Source: Oryzihumus leptocrescens (GTDB taxonomy: Bacteria > Actinomycetota > Actinomycetes > Actinomycetales > Dermatophilaceae). Taken from it: a DNA stretch of 64,000 bases. Shown here piece by piece: positions 11,015 through 19,402 of this stretch. Made by a program: the position numbers and the translations under genes. The stretch is taken from NCBI RefSeq assembly GCF_006716205.1, contig NZ_VFOQ01000003.1:124001-188000 (forward strand), given 5' to 3'. The notes under the pieces were generated by a model. That model made no database searches. It saw nothing but the letters and a program-made list of their open reading frames with translations, and was not told the origin of the DNA. How positions within the stretch are numbered: position 1 is the first letter of the stretch; every line of letters starts with the position of its first letter.

Positions 11015-12498
11015 GCGTCGAAACGGTAGTGCCCGGGCCGGAACCGGGCGGTCCGGCGCCGGTAGGCCACGGTCGACCACGGCCACAGGGCCCGGTTGAC
11101 GCCGGAGTCGTCGAGGTACCAGCTGCGGCAGCCGGTCAGCCATACCGCGGAGGCGCTGCGCTGCAGCACCTCCTGGTTGAACGCCTCCTGCGCCGCCGGC
11201 TCGACCTCGACCGCCCGCGCCCCGCGACGGTCCCGCTCGGCCATCGCGCGCAGCACCAGCTCGGTCTGGGCCTCGATCATGATGAGCATCGAGGTGTGGC
11301 CGAGCCCGGAATTCGGGCCGACCAGGGTGAACAGGTTGGGGAAGCCCTCGACCGCCGTGCCGAGGTAGGCCTCCGGGGCCTTGGCCCACTCGTGGCCCAG
11401 GTTGCGCCCGTCGCGGCCGACGACCTCGAGGTGCTGGTAGGTGCCGATGACCTCGAAGCCGGTCGCGAGCACCAGCACGTCGAGCTCGTGCCGCCGGCCG
11501 TCGGTGGTGATCACGGCGCCGTTCTCGACGTGCTCGATCCCGGTGGTCTCGAGCTGCACGTTGTCGCGCTGCAGCGCCGGGTAGTAGTCGCTGGAGACCA
11601 GGATGCGCTTGCACCCGATCGTGTAGTCGGGGGTGAGCCTCTCGCGCAGCCCCGGGTCGGCGACCTGCCCGCGCAGGTGGCGGCGCGCCATACGCTCGGC
11701 GACCTTCATCGCCTTCGGGTGGCTGGCGAAGCCGACCACCCGCGCCTCGTTGGTCCAGTAGATCGCCGCGCGCTTGAGCCGGGCCAGCCAGGGCCAGCGC
11801 GCGAACCGCCGCTGCGCGGCCGGGGAGTACTCCGGGTCCTCCTTGGGCAGGACCCACGGCGGCGTCCGCTGGAACACGGTCAGCTGCTCCGCCGCGGGCG
11901 CCACCTGCGGCACCACCTGGATCGCGCTGGCACCGGTGCCGATGACGCCGATTCGCTTGCCCTGCAACGCCACCGAGTGGTCCCAGGCGGCGGTGTGGAT
12001 GACCCGGCCGCCGAAGTCGTCGAGTCCGGCGATCTGGGGACGGGCCGGTTCGTGCAGCGCGCCGACGGCCATGACGAGGGTGCGGCACCGTGCCTGCACG
12101 ATGCCCGTGGGCGTGCGCACCGTCAGCCGCCAGAGCCCGGAATCCGCCTCGTATCGCGCGACGTCCAGCCGCGAGCCGAAGCGCAGGTGGGGGTCGATGC
12201 CGTACTTCGTGCAGCAGTGCCGGGCGTAGTCGAGGATCTCCGGGGCCGAGGCGTACGCGCGGGACCAGTCCGCCTTGAGCTCGAACGAGTACGAGTACAG
12301 GTGGGACGGGACGTCGCAGGCGCACCCGGGGTAGGTGTTGTCCCGCCAGGTGCCGCCGAGGTCCTCGCCCTTCTCGAGCACGACGAAGTCGTGGATGCCC
12401 TGGCGCTTCAGGGCGATCGCCATGGCGATCCCGGCGAAGCCGCTGCCGACGACGACGGCCTCGTAGTCGGCGCGGACCCGCGTGGGGCGTTCGGTCAC
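11011..12498 (-). CDS. Flavin-containing Baeyer-Villiger-type monooxygenase
   Basis: The 495-residue FAD/NADPH enzyme has two Rossmann motifs (GSGFAGIAMA and GTGASAIQVV), GGTWRDNTYPGCACD, and the fingerprint FGGRVIHTAAWD, which fits FxGxxxHxxxW(P/D) of class B Baeyer-Villiger monooxygenases. The expected reaction is conversion of a ketone to an ester or lactone with O2 and NADPH. The GTG start at 12498 overlaps the xthA stop, and the SDR follows with another four-base overlap. The natural substrate is unknown. Confidence 0.88.
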   Translation of the reverse strand: MTERPTRVRADYEAVVVGSGFAGIAMAIALKRQGIHDFVVLEKGEDLGGTWRDNTYPGCACDVPSHLYSYSFELKADWSRAYASAPEILDYARHCCTKYGIDPHLRFGSRLDVARYEADSGLWRLTVRTPTGIVQARCRTLVMAVGALHEPARPQIAGLDDFGGRVIHTAAWDHSVALQGKRIGVIGTGASAIQVVPQVAPAAEQLTVFQRTPPWVLPKEDPEYSPAAQRRFARWPWLARLKRAAIYWTNEARVVGFASHPKAMKVAERMARRHLRGQVADPGLRERLTPDYTIGCKRILVSSDYYPALQRDNVQLETTGIEHVENGAVITTDGRRHELDVLVLATGFEVIGTYQHLEVVGRDGRNLGHEWAKAPEAYLGTAVEGFPNLFTLVGPNSGLGHTSMLIMIEAQTELVLRAMAERDRRGARAVEVEPAAQEAFNQEVLQRSASAVWLTGCRSWYLDDSGVNRALWPWSTVAYRRRTARFRPGHYRFDA

Positions 12499-13289
12499 AG
12501 GTTGGCCAGGTCCACGATGACGGGGGCGTGGTCGCTGGCGCCCTTGCCCTTGCGCTCCTCGCGGTCGATCGAGGCGCCCTCGACGCGGGCGGTGAGCGCG
12601 GGCGAGCCGAGCACGAAGTCGATCCGCATGCCCTGGCGCTTGGGGAACCGCAGCTGCTGGTAGTCCCAGTAGGTGTAGACGCCCGGCCCGGGGGCGTGCG
12701 GGCGGACCACGTCGGTGTAGCCGGCCTCGACGATCGCCGAGAAGGCGGCGCGCTCGGGCGGGGAGACGTGCGTCTTGTCGGCGAAGAACTCCATGTCCCA
12801 GACGTCCTCGTCCTGCGGCGCGATGTTCCAGTCGCCGACGAGGGCGACCTGCGCGGACGGGTTGTCGGCCAGCCACTTGGCGGCCGCGTCGCGCAGGTGC
12901 GCCAGCCAGTCCAGCTTGTAGGCCAGGTGCGGGTCCTCCAGCGACCGGCCGTTGGGGACGTAGAGGGACCAGATCCGGACCCCGCCGCAGGTGGCGCCGA
13001 GGGCGCGGGCCTCCGCGCCGAGCGGGTCGCCCCACATCGGCATGTTCTCGAAGCCGACCTGGACGTCCTCGAGGCCCACCCGTGACAGGACCGCCACGCC
13101 GTTCCACTGGTTCAGCCCGTGGTGGGCCACCTCGTAGCCGAGGGCACGCAGCCGCTCGAAGGGGAACTGCTCGTCGGTCGCCTTGGTCTCCTGCAGGGCG
13201 AGCACGTCGCAGTCGCTGCGCTGGAGCCAGGCCTCGACCCGGTCGATCCGTGAGCGGATGGAGTTGACGTTCCACGTAGCGATTCGCAC
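12495..13289 (-). CDS. xthA: Exodeoxyribonuclease III / AP endonuclease
   Basis: The 264-residue member of the exonuclease-endonuclease-phosphatase superfamily shows TWNVNSIRSR, the metal-binding LQETKATD, VGDWNIAPQDEDVWD and the C-terminal catalytic GASDHAPVI. It cuts DNA at abasic sites in base excision repair. The GTG at 13289 is preceded by AGGTGG. It heads the overlapping xthA-monooxygenase-SDR run, an unusual grouping of a repair enzyme with oxidative metabolism, and is divergent from the SDR at 13327. Confidence 0.95.
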   Translation of the reverse strand: MRIATWNVNSIRSRIDRVEAWLQRSDCDVLALQETKATDEQFPFERLRALGYEVAHHGLNQWNGVAVLSRVGLEDVQVGFENMPMWGDPLGAEARALGATCGGVRIWSLYVPNGRSLEDPHLAYKLDWLAHLRDAAAKWLADNPSAQVALVGDWNIAPQDEDVWDMEFFADKTHVSPPERAAFSAIVEAGYTDVVRPHAPGPGVYTYWDYQQLRFPKRQGMRIDFVLGSPALTARVEGASIDREERKGKGASDHAPVIVDLANL

Positions 13290-13326
13290 GTGGTCCACCT
13301 TAGGAGGGGGCCCTAGGCTTCCCGCC

Positions 13327-14103
13327 ATGGCTACCGCACTCGTCACCGGAGCGACCGCAGGCATCGGCCTGGCCTTCTGCCGTGAGCTCGCCGAGCGGGG
13401 CCACGACCTCGTGCTGGTGGCGCGCGACCGGGCCCGCCTGGAGAACGTCTCCGACGAGCTCGAGGCGAAGTACCAGGTGCACTGCGAGATCCTCGCCGCC
13501 GACCTGTCCGACCGGCTCCAGGTGCAGAAGGTGGCCGAGCGCCTGTCCGAGCCCGGCCGCCCCGTCGACCTGCTGGTCAACAACGCCGGCTTCGGCCTCT
13601 CGCGCAGCTTCCTCCAGGGCGACGTCGCCGACGAGGAGCGGGCACTGGACGTCCTGTGCCGGGCGGTGATGGTCCTCTCCCACGCCGCCGCGCTGGCCAT
13701 GCGGGACCGGGGCCGCGGCGCCATCATCAACGTCTCCTCGGTGGCCGGGTTCGTCGCGATGGGCAGCTACTCGGCGGCCAAGGCCTGGGTGACGACCTTC
13801 TCCGAGGCGCTGGCGAACGAGCTCGCCGGTACCGGTGTCACGGTCACCGCGCTGTGCCCGGGGTTCACCCACACCGAGTTCCACCAGCGGGCCTCGCTCG
13901 ACATGTCCCGCCTGCCCAAGGTCATGTGGCTGGAGGCCGACCGCCTGGTGCGTGACTGCCTCGACGACGTCAAGGCCGGCAAGGTCATCTCGGTCCCCGG
14001 GCCGCAGTACAAGCTCATCGCCGCGTTGACGCGCACCCTGCCGCGCAGCCTGGTCCGCCGCGCCTCGGGTGGCGTCGCCTCCCGGCGCCGCCACGGCCGC
14101 TGA
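13327..14103 (+). CDS. Short-chain dehydrogenase/reductase
   Basis: The 258-residue classical SDR has TGATAGIGLAF, NNAGFG, INVSSVAGF with the catalytic Ser, and YSAAKAW with the Tyr and Lys. A TAGGCT box at 13314-13319 ends seven bases before the ATG, so the transcript is probably leaderless. It stands alone, between xthA on the other strand and pyrE. The basic C-terminus (ASRRRHGR) is unexplained. The substrate is unknown. Confidence 0.87.
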   Translation: MATALVTGATAGIGLAFCRELAERGHDLVLVARDRARLENVSDELEAKYQVHCEILAADLSDRLQVQKVAERLSEPGRPVDLLVNNAGFGLSRSFLQGDVADEERALDVLCRAVMVLSHAAALAMRDRGRGAIINVSSVAGFVAMGSYSAAKAWVTTFSEALANELAGTGVTVTALCPGFTHTEFHQRASLDMSRLPKVMWLEADRLVRDCLDDVKAGKVISVPGPQYKLIAALTRTLPRSLVRRASGGVASRRRHGR

Positions 14104-14155
14104 GCGGTATGCCGGGCACGTCACCTCAGTCGCCGGCGCAGCTAGGGTGAAGGCC

Positions 14156-14710
14156 GTGACTGACTCCGCTGCCGCCCGCGCCCGTCTGCTCGAGCTCATC
14201 AAGGCCAAGGCCGTCGTCCACGGCACGGTCACCCTGTCCTCGGGCAAGGAGGCCGACTTCTACGTCGACCTGCGCCGCATCACCCTCGACGGCGAGGCCG
14301 CCCCGCTCGTCGGCCAGGTGATGACCGACCTGGTCGGCGACCTCGACGTCGACGCGGTCGGCGGCCTGACGATGGGCGCCGACCCGGTGGCCACGGCGAT
14401 GCTGCACGCCAGCGCCGCGGCCGGTCGCCGGCTCGACGCGTTCGTCGTGCGCAAGGCCGAGAAGGCCCACGGCCTCCAGCAGCGGATCGAGGGCCCCTCC
14501 ATCGCCGGGCGCCGGGTGCTCGTCGTCGAGGACACCTCCACCACCGGCGGCTCGCCGCTGACCGCCGTGGCCGCCTGCCGCGAGGCCGGGGCCGAGGTCG
14601 TGGCGGTGGCCGTCATCGCCGACCGCGCCAGCGGCGCCCAGGAGAAGGTGGAGGCCGAGGGCCTTCCCTACCGCGCGGCATACAGCGTGCAGGAGCTCGG
14701 GCTCGCCTGA
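14156..14710 (+). CDS. pyrE: Orotate phosphoribosyltransferase PyrE
   Basis: The 184-residue enzyme transfers ribose phosphate from PRPP to orotate, making OMP for UMP synthesis. The PRPP-binding motif VLVVEDTSTTGGS is intact, and SGKEADFYVDLRR and the catalytic-loop RKAEKAHG are present. The GTG at 14156 lies seven bases after TAGGGT (14143-14148), another leaderless start. It is not clustered with other pyr genes in this window. Confidence 0.95.
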   Translation: MTDSAAARARLLELIKAKAVVHGTVTLSSGKEADFYVDLRRITLDGEAAPLVGQVMTDLVGDLDVDAVGGLTMGADPVATAMLHASAAAGRRLDAFVVRKAEKAHGLQQRIEGPSIAGRRVLVVEDTSTTGGSPLTAVAACREAGAEVVAVAVIADRASGAQEKVEAEGLPYRAAYSVQELGLA

Positions 14711-14791
14711 GCGCACCCTGCCGCATAACCAGCGGCGTGGGGACCCCGGCGCTGGCTAGGCTGGGAGCACCCACTACCGCAGGAGCCCCTC

Positions 14792-15391
14792 ATGGTCGTC
14801 TGGATCGTCATCGCCGTCATCGTCGTGCTGCTGATCCTCTGGGCGGTCTCCACCTACAACGGGCTGGTCAAGCTGCGCAACCTCGTGCAGGAGGCCTGGC
14901 GCCAGATCGACGTCGAGCTCAAGCGCCGGCACGACCTGATCCCCAACCTGGTCGAGACGGTCAAGGGCTACGCGGCGCACGAGCGCGGCACCCTCGAGGA
15001 CGTCATGAAGGCGCGCTCCGCGGCGATGGCCGGCGGTCAGGGCCCGGCCGCCGCGGCGCAGAGCGAGAACGTGCTGACCCAGGCGCTGGGCCGGCTCATC
15101 GCGGTCGCCGAGGCCTACCCGGACCTCAAGGCCAACCAGAACTTCCTCTCGCTGCAGCAGGAGCTCAGCTCCACCGAGGACCGCATCGCCGCCGGGCGGC
15201 GCTACTACAACGCCAACGTCCGCGAGCTCAACACCAAGGTCGAGACGGTGCCGTCCAACATCTTCGCCTCGATGTTCCACATCACGCGCGAGGAGTACTT
15301 CGAGGCCGAGGAGGCCGCCCGCACCGCGCCGAGCGTCAGCTTCCCCGGCACCGACGGCACCACCCCGGCGCCGTCGACCCCGCAGGACTGA
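14792..15391 (+). CDS. lemA: LemA family membrane protein
   Basis: The 199-residue protein has an N-terminal membrane anchor (residues 2-18) and a helical body with the family blocks LVQEAWRQIDVELKRRHDL, IPNLVETVKGYA and AGRRYYNANVRELNT. LemA proteins are widespread anchored helical bundles of unclear role. A TAGGCT box at 14757-14762 and CAGGAG before the ATG indicate its own promoter and a short leader. The TPM-domain partner often found next to lemA is absent. Confidence 0.92.
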   Translation: MVVWIVIAVIVVLLILWAVSTYNGLVKLRNLVQEAWRQIDVELKRRHDLIPNLVETVKGYAAHERGTLEDVMKARSAAMAGGQGPAAAAQSENVLTQALGRLIAVAEAYPDLKANQNFLSLQQELSSTEDRIAAGRRYYNANVRELNTKVETVPSNIFASMFHITREEYFEAEEAARTAPSVSFPGTDGTTPAPSTPQD

Positions 15392-15481
15392 GGCCCGGGG
15401 CGGGTGTGCCGGGTGCGCCCGCGCCCGGCACCGTCCGTTCGCCTGTGGCGGGCGAAGGCGTCCTCACCTAGCGTCCGGGGT

Positions 15482-16828
15482 GTGACCCCGCAGCCCGACA
15501 CCGCCACCGGGATCGCCGCGGCCGTGCACGCCGGCGACCTCGATCCCCGCCTCACCACCGAGGCCGCGCTCGACCGCATCGCGACCCACGACCCGCGCAT
15601 CGGCGCATTCCGCCGGATCCGCACCCGGGAGGCCCGGCGGGAGGCGGCCGAGCTCGCCGGTCGCGGCGCCCTCGAGGGCCTGCCGCTCGCCGGCGTGCCC
15701 GTGGCCGTCAAGGACAACGTCGCCGTCGCGGGCGAGCGGACCGAGGACGGGTCCCGGGCGACCTCCCGCGAACCGGCCGAGGCCGACCACGTGGTCGTGC
15801 AGCGCCTGCGCGCCGCCGGGGCGGTCGTCGTCGGCCTGACCCGGGTGCCCGAGCTGTGCATCTGGCCGATGACCGACTCCGCCGAGGGCACCGCGCGCAA
15901 CCCGTGGGACCTGACCCGCACCCCCGGCGGCTCCTCCGGTGGCAGCGCCGCCGCGGTCGCCGCCGGTCTGGTGCCCCTGGCGCACGGCTCGGACGGGATG
16001 GGCTCGGTGCGCATCCCCGCGGCGTGCTGCGGCCTGGTCGGCATCAAGCCCGGCGCCGGGGTGGTCGCCGAGCCGTCCGAGGGCTGGTACGGCATGTCCA
16101 CGCACGGCCCCCTCGCCACCACGGTCGCCGACGCCGCCCTGCTCCTCTCGGTCCTCGCCGAGCGGCCCGACCTGGCGCGCGTGTCCACCTCGGCCGGCAT
16201 CCTGCGCGTGGCGGTGTCCACGCGCCCGCCGCTGCCCGGCGTGCCGGTGGGTGCCGACCAGCGCCGCGCGGCGGGCCGGGCCGGTGAGCTGCTGCGCCAG
16301 GCCGGCCACACCGTGCGTGACGACGACCCGCCCTACCGGCCGGGGTCGATGAACGAGATGACCGCGCGCTGGTTCGCCGGTGCCGCGCGGACGGCCGAGG
16401 GGCTCGACCCCGAGCTGTTGCAGCGCCGGACCCGGGGGCACATCGGGCTCGGGCGGCTCCTGCAGCAGCGCGGCCTGGTCAAGGACGGGGCCCGCGAGCG
16501 GTGGCGGGCCGCGGTCGAGCCGTTCTTCGAGCGGTATGACGTGCTGGTCACCCCGGCGCTCGCCGGGCCGCCCCCGCCCGCCGCCCGGTGGCACGAGCGC
16601 AGCTGGCTGGCCAACGTCCTGGCCTCGACTCGCTACGCGCCCTTCCAGGGCCCGTGGAACCTCGCCGGCTACCCGGCCATGACCGTGCCGATCGGCGGCC
16701 ACAACCGCCGGATGCCGTTGGCCGTGCAGCTCGTCGCGCCGGCCGGCCGGGAGTCCCGCCTGATCGGCGTCGCCGCCCAGCTCGAGGCACTCGCACCGTG
16801 GCCCCGCGTGGCTCCGGGGTTCGCGTGA
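15482..16828 (+). CDS. Amidase (amidase-signature family)
   Basis: The 448-residue hydrolase has the complete Ser-cisSer-Lys triad: Lys77 in VAVKDN, Ser151 in GGSSGGS and the nucleophile Ser175 in GSDGMGSVRIPA. Family members split amides, from aryl-amides to short peptides; the natural substrate is unknown. The GTG at 15482 follows TAGCGT (15469-15474) by seven bases. Its stop overlaps the start of the NTF2-like gene, so the two are probably translated together. It is not a GatA, as gatB and gatC are missing nearby and it is somewhat short. Confidence 0.9.
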   Translation: MTPQPDTATGIAAAVHAGDLDPRLTTEAALDRIATHDPRIGAFRRIRTREARREAAELAGRGALEGLPLAGVPVAVKDNVAVAGERTEDGSRATSREPAEADHVVVQRLRAAGAVVVGLTRVPELCIWPMTDSAEGTARNPWDLTRTPGGSSGGSAAAVAAGLVPLAHGSDGMGSVRIPAACCGLVGIKPGAGVVAEPSEGWYGMSTHGPLATTVADAALLLSVLAERPDLARVSTSAGILRVAVSTRPPLPGVPVGADQRRAAGRAGELLRQAGHTVRDDDPPYRPGSMNEMTARWFAGAARTAEGLDPELLQRRTRGHIGLGRLLQQRGLVKDGARERWRAAVEPFFERYDVLVTPALAGPPPPAARWHERSWLANVLASTRYAPFQGPWNLAGYPAMTVPIGGHNRRMPLAVQLVAPAGRESRLIGVAAQLEALAPWPRVAPGFA

Positions 16829-17307
16829 GCACGGGAACCGGCGCCCTGGCCGGCACCGAGGCGGACAGGGCGGCGATCGCCGACGTGGTGCGGACGTTCT
16901 TCGCCGCGTTCACCTCCGGACCGGACAGCGCCGCCCGGCTCGACGCGCTGCGCGGCGTGTTCCTGCCCGACGCGGTCATCGTCCGGACCTGCGGCCTGGT
17001 GCCCGCCGTCTACGACGTCGACAGCTTCATCGCCCCGCGCCAGGCGCTGCTGACCGGCGGGACGCTCGTCGACTTCCGCGAGTGGGAGGTGCACGGGCGC
17101 ACCGAGGTGTTCGGCGACATCGCCCAGCACTTCTGCAGCTACGCCAAGGCGGGGGTGCAGGACGGGACCCCGTTCACCGCGCGGGGGATGAAGACCCTGC
17201 AGCTGGTCCGGACCACCGACGGGTGGCGGGTCAGCGCGGCGGCGTGGGACGACGAGCGCGATGGCCTCGAGGTCGACCCCGGCTGGCCGGGGGCCGGCTC
17301 AGCCTGA
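16825..17307 (+). CDS. NTF2-like / SnoaL-like small protein
   Basis: The 160-residue protein has a fold pattern typical of the NTF2/DUF4440 family: an N-terminal helix (ADRAAIADVVRTFFAAFTSG), a central FLPDAVIVR strand and a C-terminal GWRVSAAAWDDER strand. Members bind small hydrophobic ligands or act as isomerases. The GTG start overlaps the amidase stop by four bases, so it is the second gene of a two-gene unit. Its relation to the amidase substrate is only inferred. Confidence 0.7.
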   Translation: MSTGTGALAGTEADRAAIADVVRTFFAAFTSGPDSAARLDALRGVFLPDAVIVRTCGLVPAVYDVDSFIAPRQALLTGGTLVDFREWEVHGRTEVFGDIAQHFCSYAKAGVQDGTPFTARGMKTLQLVRTTDGWRVSAAAWDDERDGLEVDPGWPGAGSA

Positions 17308-17322
17308 GCGGACGGTCCGGCG

Positions 17323-17907
17323 CTAGGCCGTGGCGGTGTCGTTCGGGCGGCGAAGCAGGGACCAGAAGCTGCTGAACGGTGCCGCACCCTCAGGGTGGTC
17401 CTCGGGGGTCCGCTCCTCGTAGGGCTCCAGGAGGGCGCTGATCTGGTCGACCAGGGCCCGGGCCTCCGCGGTCGTCAGCCACATTCGGCCACGGACCATG
17501 GCGGTGCCGTCGTCCTGCCCGCGCCGGTCGCTGGCCGCCCAGGCCTCGAGCTCCTCGACGAGCGGCGCCATGAAGGTGCTGACGAAGGCCTTCGCGGCCG
17601 TCGGTGTGGAGCGGCCGTGCGCAGCGTGCTCGATGCGCAGGTCCCGGGCGGCGGCACGCCAAGGCCGTTCGCGGGCGTCCTCGCCGCCCTCGTCGCGCAC
17701 GACGATCCCCCACTTCTCCAGGGCGCGCAGGTGGTAGCTCATCGCCGAAGCGGTCAGGCCGCACAGCCTGGCGGCCTCGGTGGCGGTGAGCACCGCGCCG
17801 CCGTAGAGCTCGTCGATCACCCGCTGCCGGGCCGGGTGGGCGAGCGCCCGGATGGCCTTGGGGTCGGTCAGGGTGACGACCTTGTGCTGCGCGGGGCGAG
17901 GTGCCAT
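17323..17907 (-). CDS. ArsR-type winged-helix transcriptional regulator
   Basis: The 194-residue protein has a winged HTH at about residues 15-70 (ALAHPARQRVIDELY, then LTATEAARLCGLTASAMSYH) followed by a C-terminal helical part that could bind a ligand. No metal-binding Cys pattern is visible. It is divergent from an MFS exporter, and GTGAA/TTCAC half-sites fill the space between them, so it most likely represses the exporter and itself. Confidence 0.85.
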   Translation of the reverse strand: MAPRPAQHKVVTLTDPKAIRALAHPARQRVIDELYGGAVLTATEAARLCGLTASAMSYHLRALEKWGIVVRDEGGEDARERPWRAAARDLRIEHAAHGRSTPTAAKAFVSTFMAPLVEELEAWAASDRRGQDDGTAMVRGRMWLTTAEARALVDQISALLEPYEERTPEDHPEGAAPFSSFWSLLRRPNDTATA

Positions 17908-17910
17908 GCC

Positions 17911-17980
17911 GTGAAGCGTAAGGGCTTGACCCGGCAGATGTGAAACAGTACCTTCACGATTTATGAAGCAAACCCTTCAC
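17911..17980. promoter_or_regulatory. Operator cluster and promoter between ArsR regulator and MFS gene
   Basis: GTGAA (17940-17944) and TTCAC (17953-17957) form a perfect inverted repeat with an 8-base spacer. Further half-sites are GTGAAG at 17911, ATGAAG at 17963 (the start codon itself) and CTTCAC at 17975-17980, inside MFS codons 4-6. TTGACC (17926-17931) and TACCTT (17949-17954), 17 bases apart, are a likely promoter covered by the operator. The MFS start is then eight bases after the -10, so it is leaderless. Confidence 0.65.
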
Positions 17981-19282
17981 AAGTCGGCGACGACGAACCG
18001 GTCGCTGTGGCGCCACCGGGACCTCCGCCTGGTCATGCCGGCCCGGGCCCTGTCCTACGTCGGTGACGCCCTCGCCCTGTTCGCGCTGATGCTGCGCATC
18101 CACGACCAGGGCTCCGGCACGGCAGGGATGGCCGTGCTGCTCGCCGCGTTCAGCCTCCCTCCGGTGCTGCTCATGGGCGTGGTCGGGCAGGTCTCGGACC
18201 GGTTCGACTCGCGCCGCGTCCTGCTGGCCAGCACCAGCGTCGAGCTGCTGGCGTGCGCCGGCCTGGCCCTGGTCGACGGCCTGGCGGCCACCGTGGCCCT
18301 GGTCGTGCTGCTCCAGCTGGGCCAGGCCGTGAGCAACCCGACCTGGGGTGCGCTGCTGCCGCGCATCGTCGGCGACGAGGACATGGGTCGGGTCAGCGCG
18401 CTGCAGCAGGGGCTGCTCGCGGCCACCGGTGTGGTCGGCGCCACCGCCGGCGGCCTGCTCGTGGGCACCTGGGGCGTCTCCGCCGCGCTGTGGGTGGATG
18501 CGGCCTCCTTCACCGGCCTCCTCCTCGCGGCCGCCCTGGTGCGCACCCGCCGCGGCGGCCGCCACGCGGTGGCCGAGCCGGCCCTCGCCGAGCGCGCCGA
18601 GCGGGCCCGGGTCCGCGCGCTGGACGTGCTGCGGCTGATGCGGCGCGACCGGCTGCTGTGGGTGACGTTCGTCTGGATGATGCCGTTCGTCGTCGTGCTC
18701 GAGGGGGTCAACGTCGCCGAGGTGTTCCTCGTCCGGGACGCCCTCCACGCCAGCGCCACCGCCTTCGGCCTGGTGCAGGCGGTGTTCGGCGTCGGGGCCG
18801 TGCTCGGTGCCTGGTTCGCCGGGCGGGCCGCGACCGACGCCGCGCGCGTGCGGGTGCTCCTGCTGGGCTTCGCCGGCACGGCGCTCGGGGTCGGCGCGGC
18901 AGGGCTGGCGCCCTCGGTCGTCGTCGTCGCCGGCGTGTTCGCCATGGTCGGGGTCGCCAACGCGGCCGCCAATGCCGCCACCGGTCCCCTGTATGCCGTC
19001 CGCCCGCCCGAGCGCGACCGCGGCAAGGTCCTGGCCGCCCTGGCCGGGGTGTCGCGCGCCGGGTCCGTCGTCGCCATGGGTCTCGGTGCGCTCGGCGGCT
19101 CGGTGCTCGGACCCCGCGGCACCTTCGTGCTGGGCGGCGCGCTGGCGGTGGGTGTCATGGTGGCGATGGCGGTCCAGCTCCGTGGCGTGGACCGTGCCGC
19201 CCCCGTTCACGAGGCGGCCACCGTCGACGTGCCCCCCACCACGGGCGTGTCGGCAGTCCCCGACGTCGGCCTGGCGGTCTGA
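17963..19282 (+). CDS. MFS transporter (MFS_3/EntS-like exporter)
   Basis: The 439-residue protein has about 12 membrane segments, with the loop GQVSDRFDSRR after segment 2 and QLGQAVSNPTWGALLPRI before segment 4, as in the enterobactin-exporter-like branch. The first codons are unusually A/T-rich because they overlap operator half-sites of the divergent regulator. The exported compound is unknown; a drug or toxic metabolite sensed by the regulator is the natural guess. Confidence 0.85.
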   Translation: MKQTLHKSATTNRSLWRHRDLRLVMPARALSYVGDALALFALMLRIHDQGSGTAGMAVLLAAFSLPPVLLMGVVGQVSDRFDSRRVLLASTSVELLACAGLALVDGLAATVALVVLLQLGQAVSNPTWGALLPRIVGDEDMGRVSALQQGLLAATGVVGATAGGLLVGTWGVSAALWVDAASFTGLLLAAALVRTRRGGRHAVAEPALAERAERARVRALDVLRLMRRDRLLWVTFVWMMPFVVVLEGVNVAEVFLVRDALHASATAFGLVQAVFGVGAVLGAWFAGRAATDAARVRVLLLGFAGTALGVGAAGLAPSVVVVAGVFAMVGVANAAANAATGPLYAVRPPERDRGKVLAALAGVSRAGSVVAMGLGALGGSVLGPRGTFVLGGALAVGVMVAMAVQLRGVDRAAPVHEAATVDVPPTTGVSAVPDVGLAV

Positions 19283-19330
19283 CCCCACCCCTGTCGGTCA
19301 GTCCGGGCAGGGGCGATTGGCCATGACGGC

Positions 19331-19364
19331 ATGGTGAGGCTTACCTTGGTGAGGCTCACCTAAG
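19331..19364 (+). promoter_or_regulatory. Tandem DtxR/IdeR/MntR-type operator ahead of the ZIP gene
   Basis: Two near-identical palindromes, GGTGAGGCTTACC (19333-19345) and GGTGAGGCTCACC (19348-19360, followed by TAA), lie 15 bases apart. The second matches most positions of the iron/manganese box TTAGGTTAGGCTAACCTAA. They sit 40-70 bases before the ZIP start. The family of the regulator is inferred; it could be the iron (IdeR/DmdR) or the manganese (MntR) branch. Confidence 0.7.
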
Positions 19365-19402
19365 TCGTGGTGGGTGTCCCGAGTCCTCCGGAGTTCCGTT
19401 CC

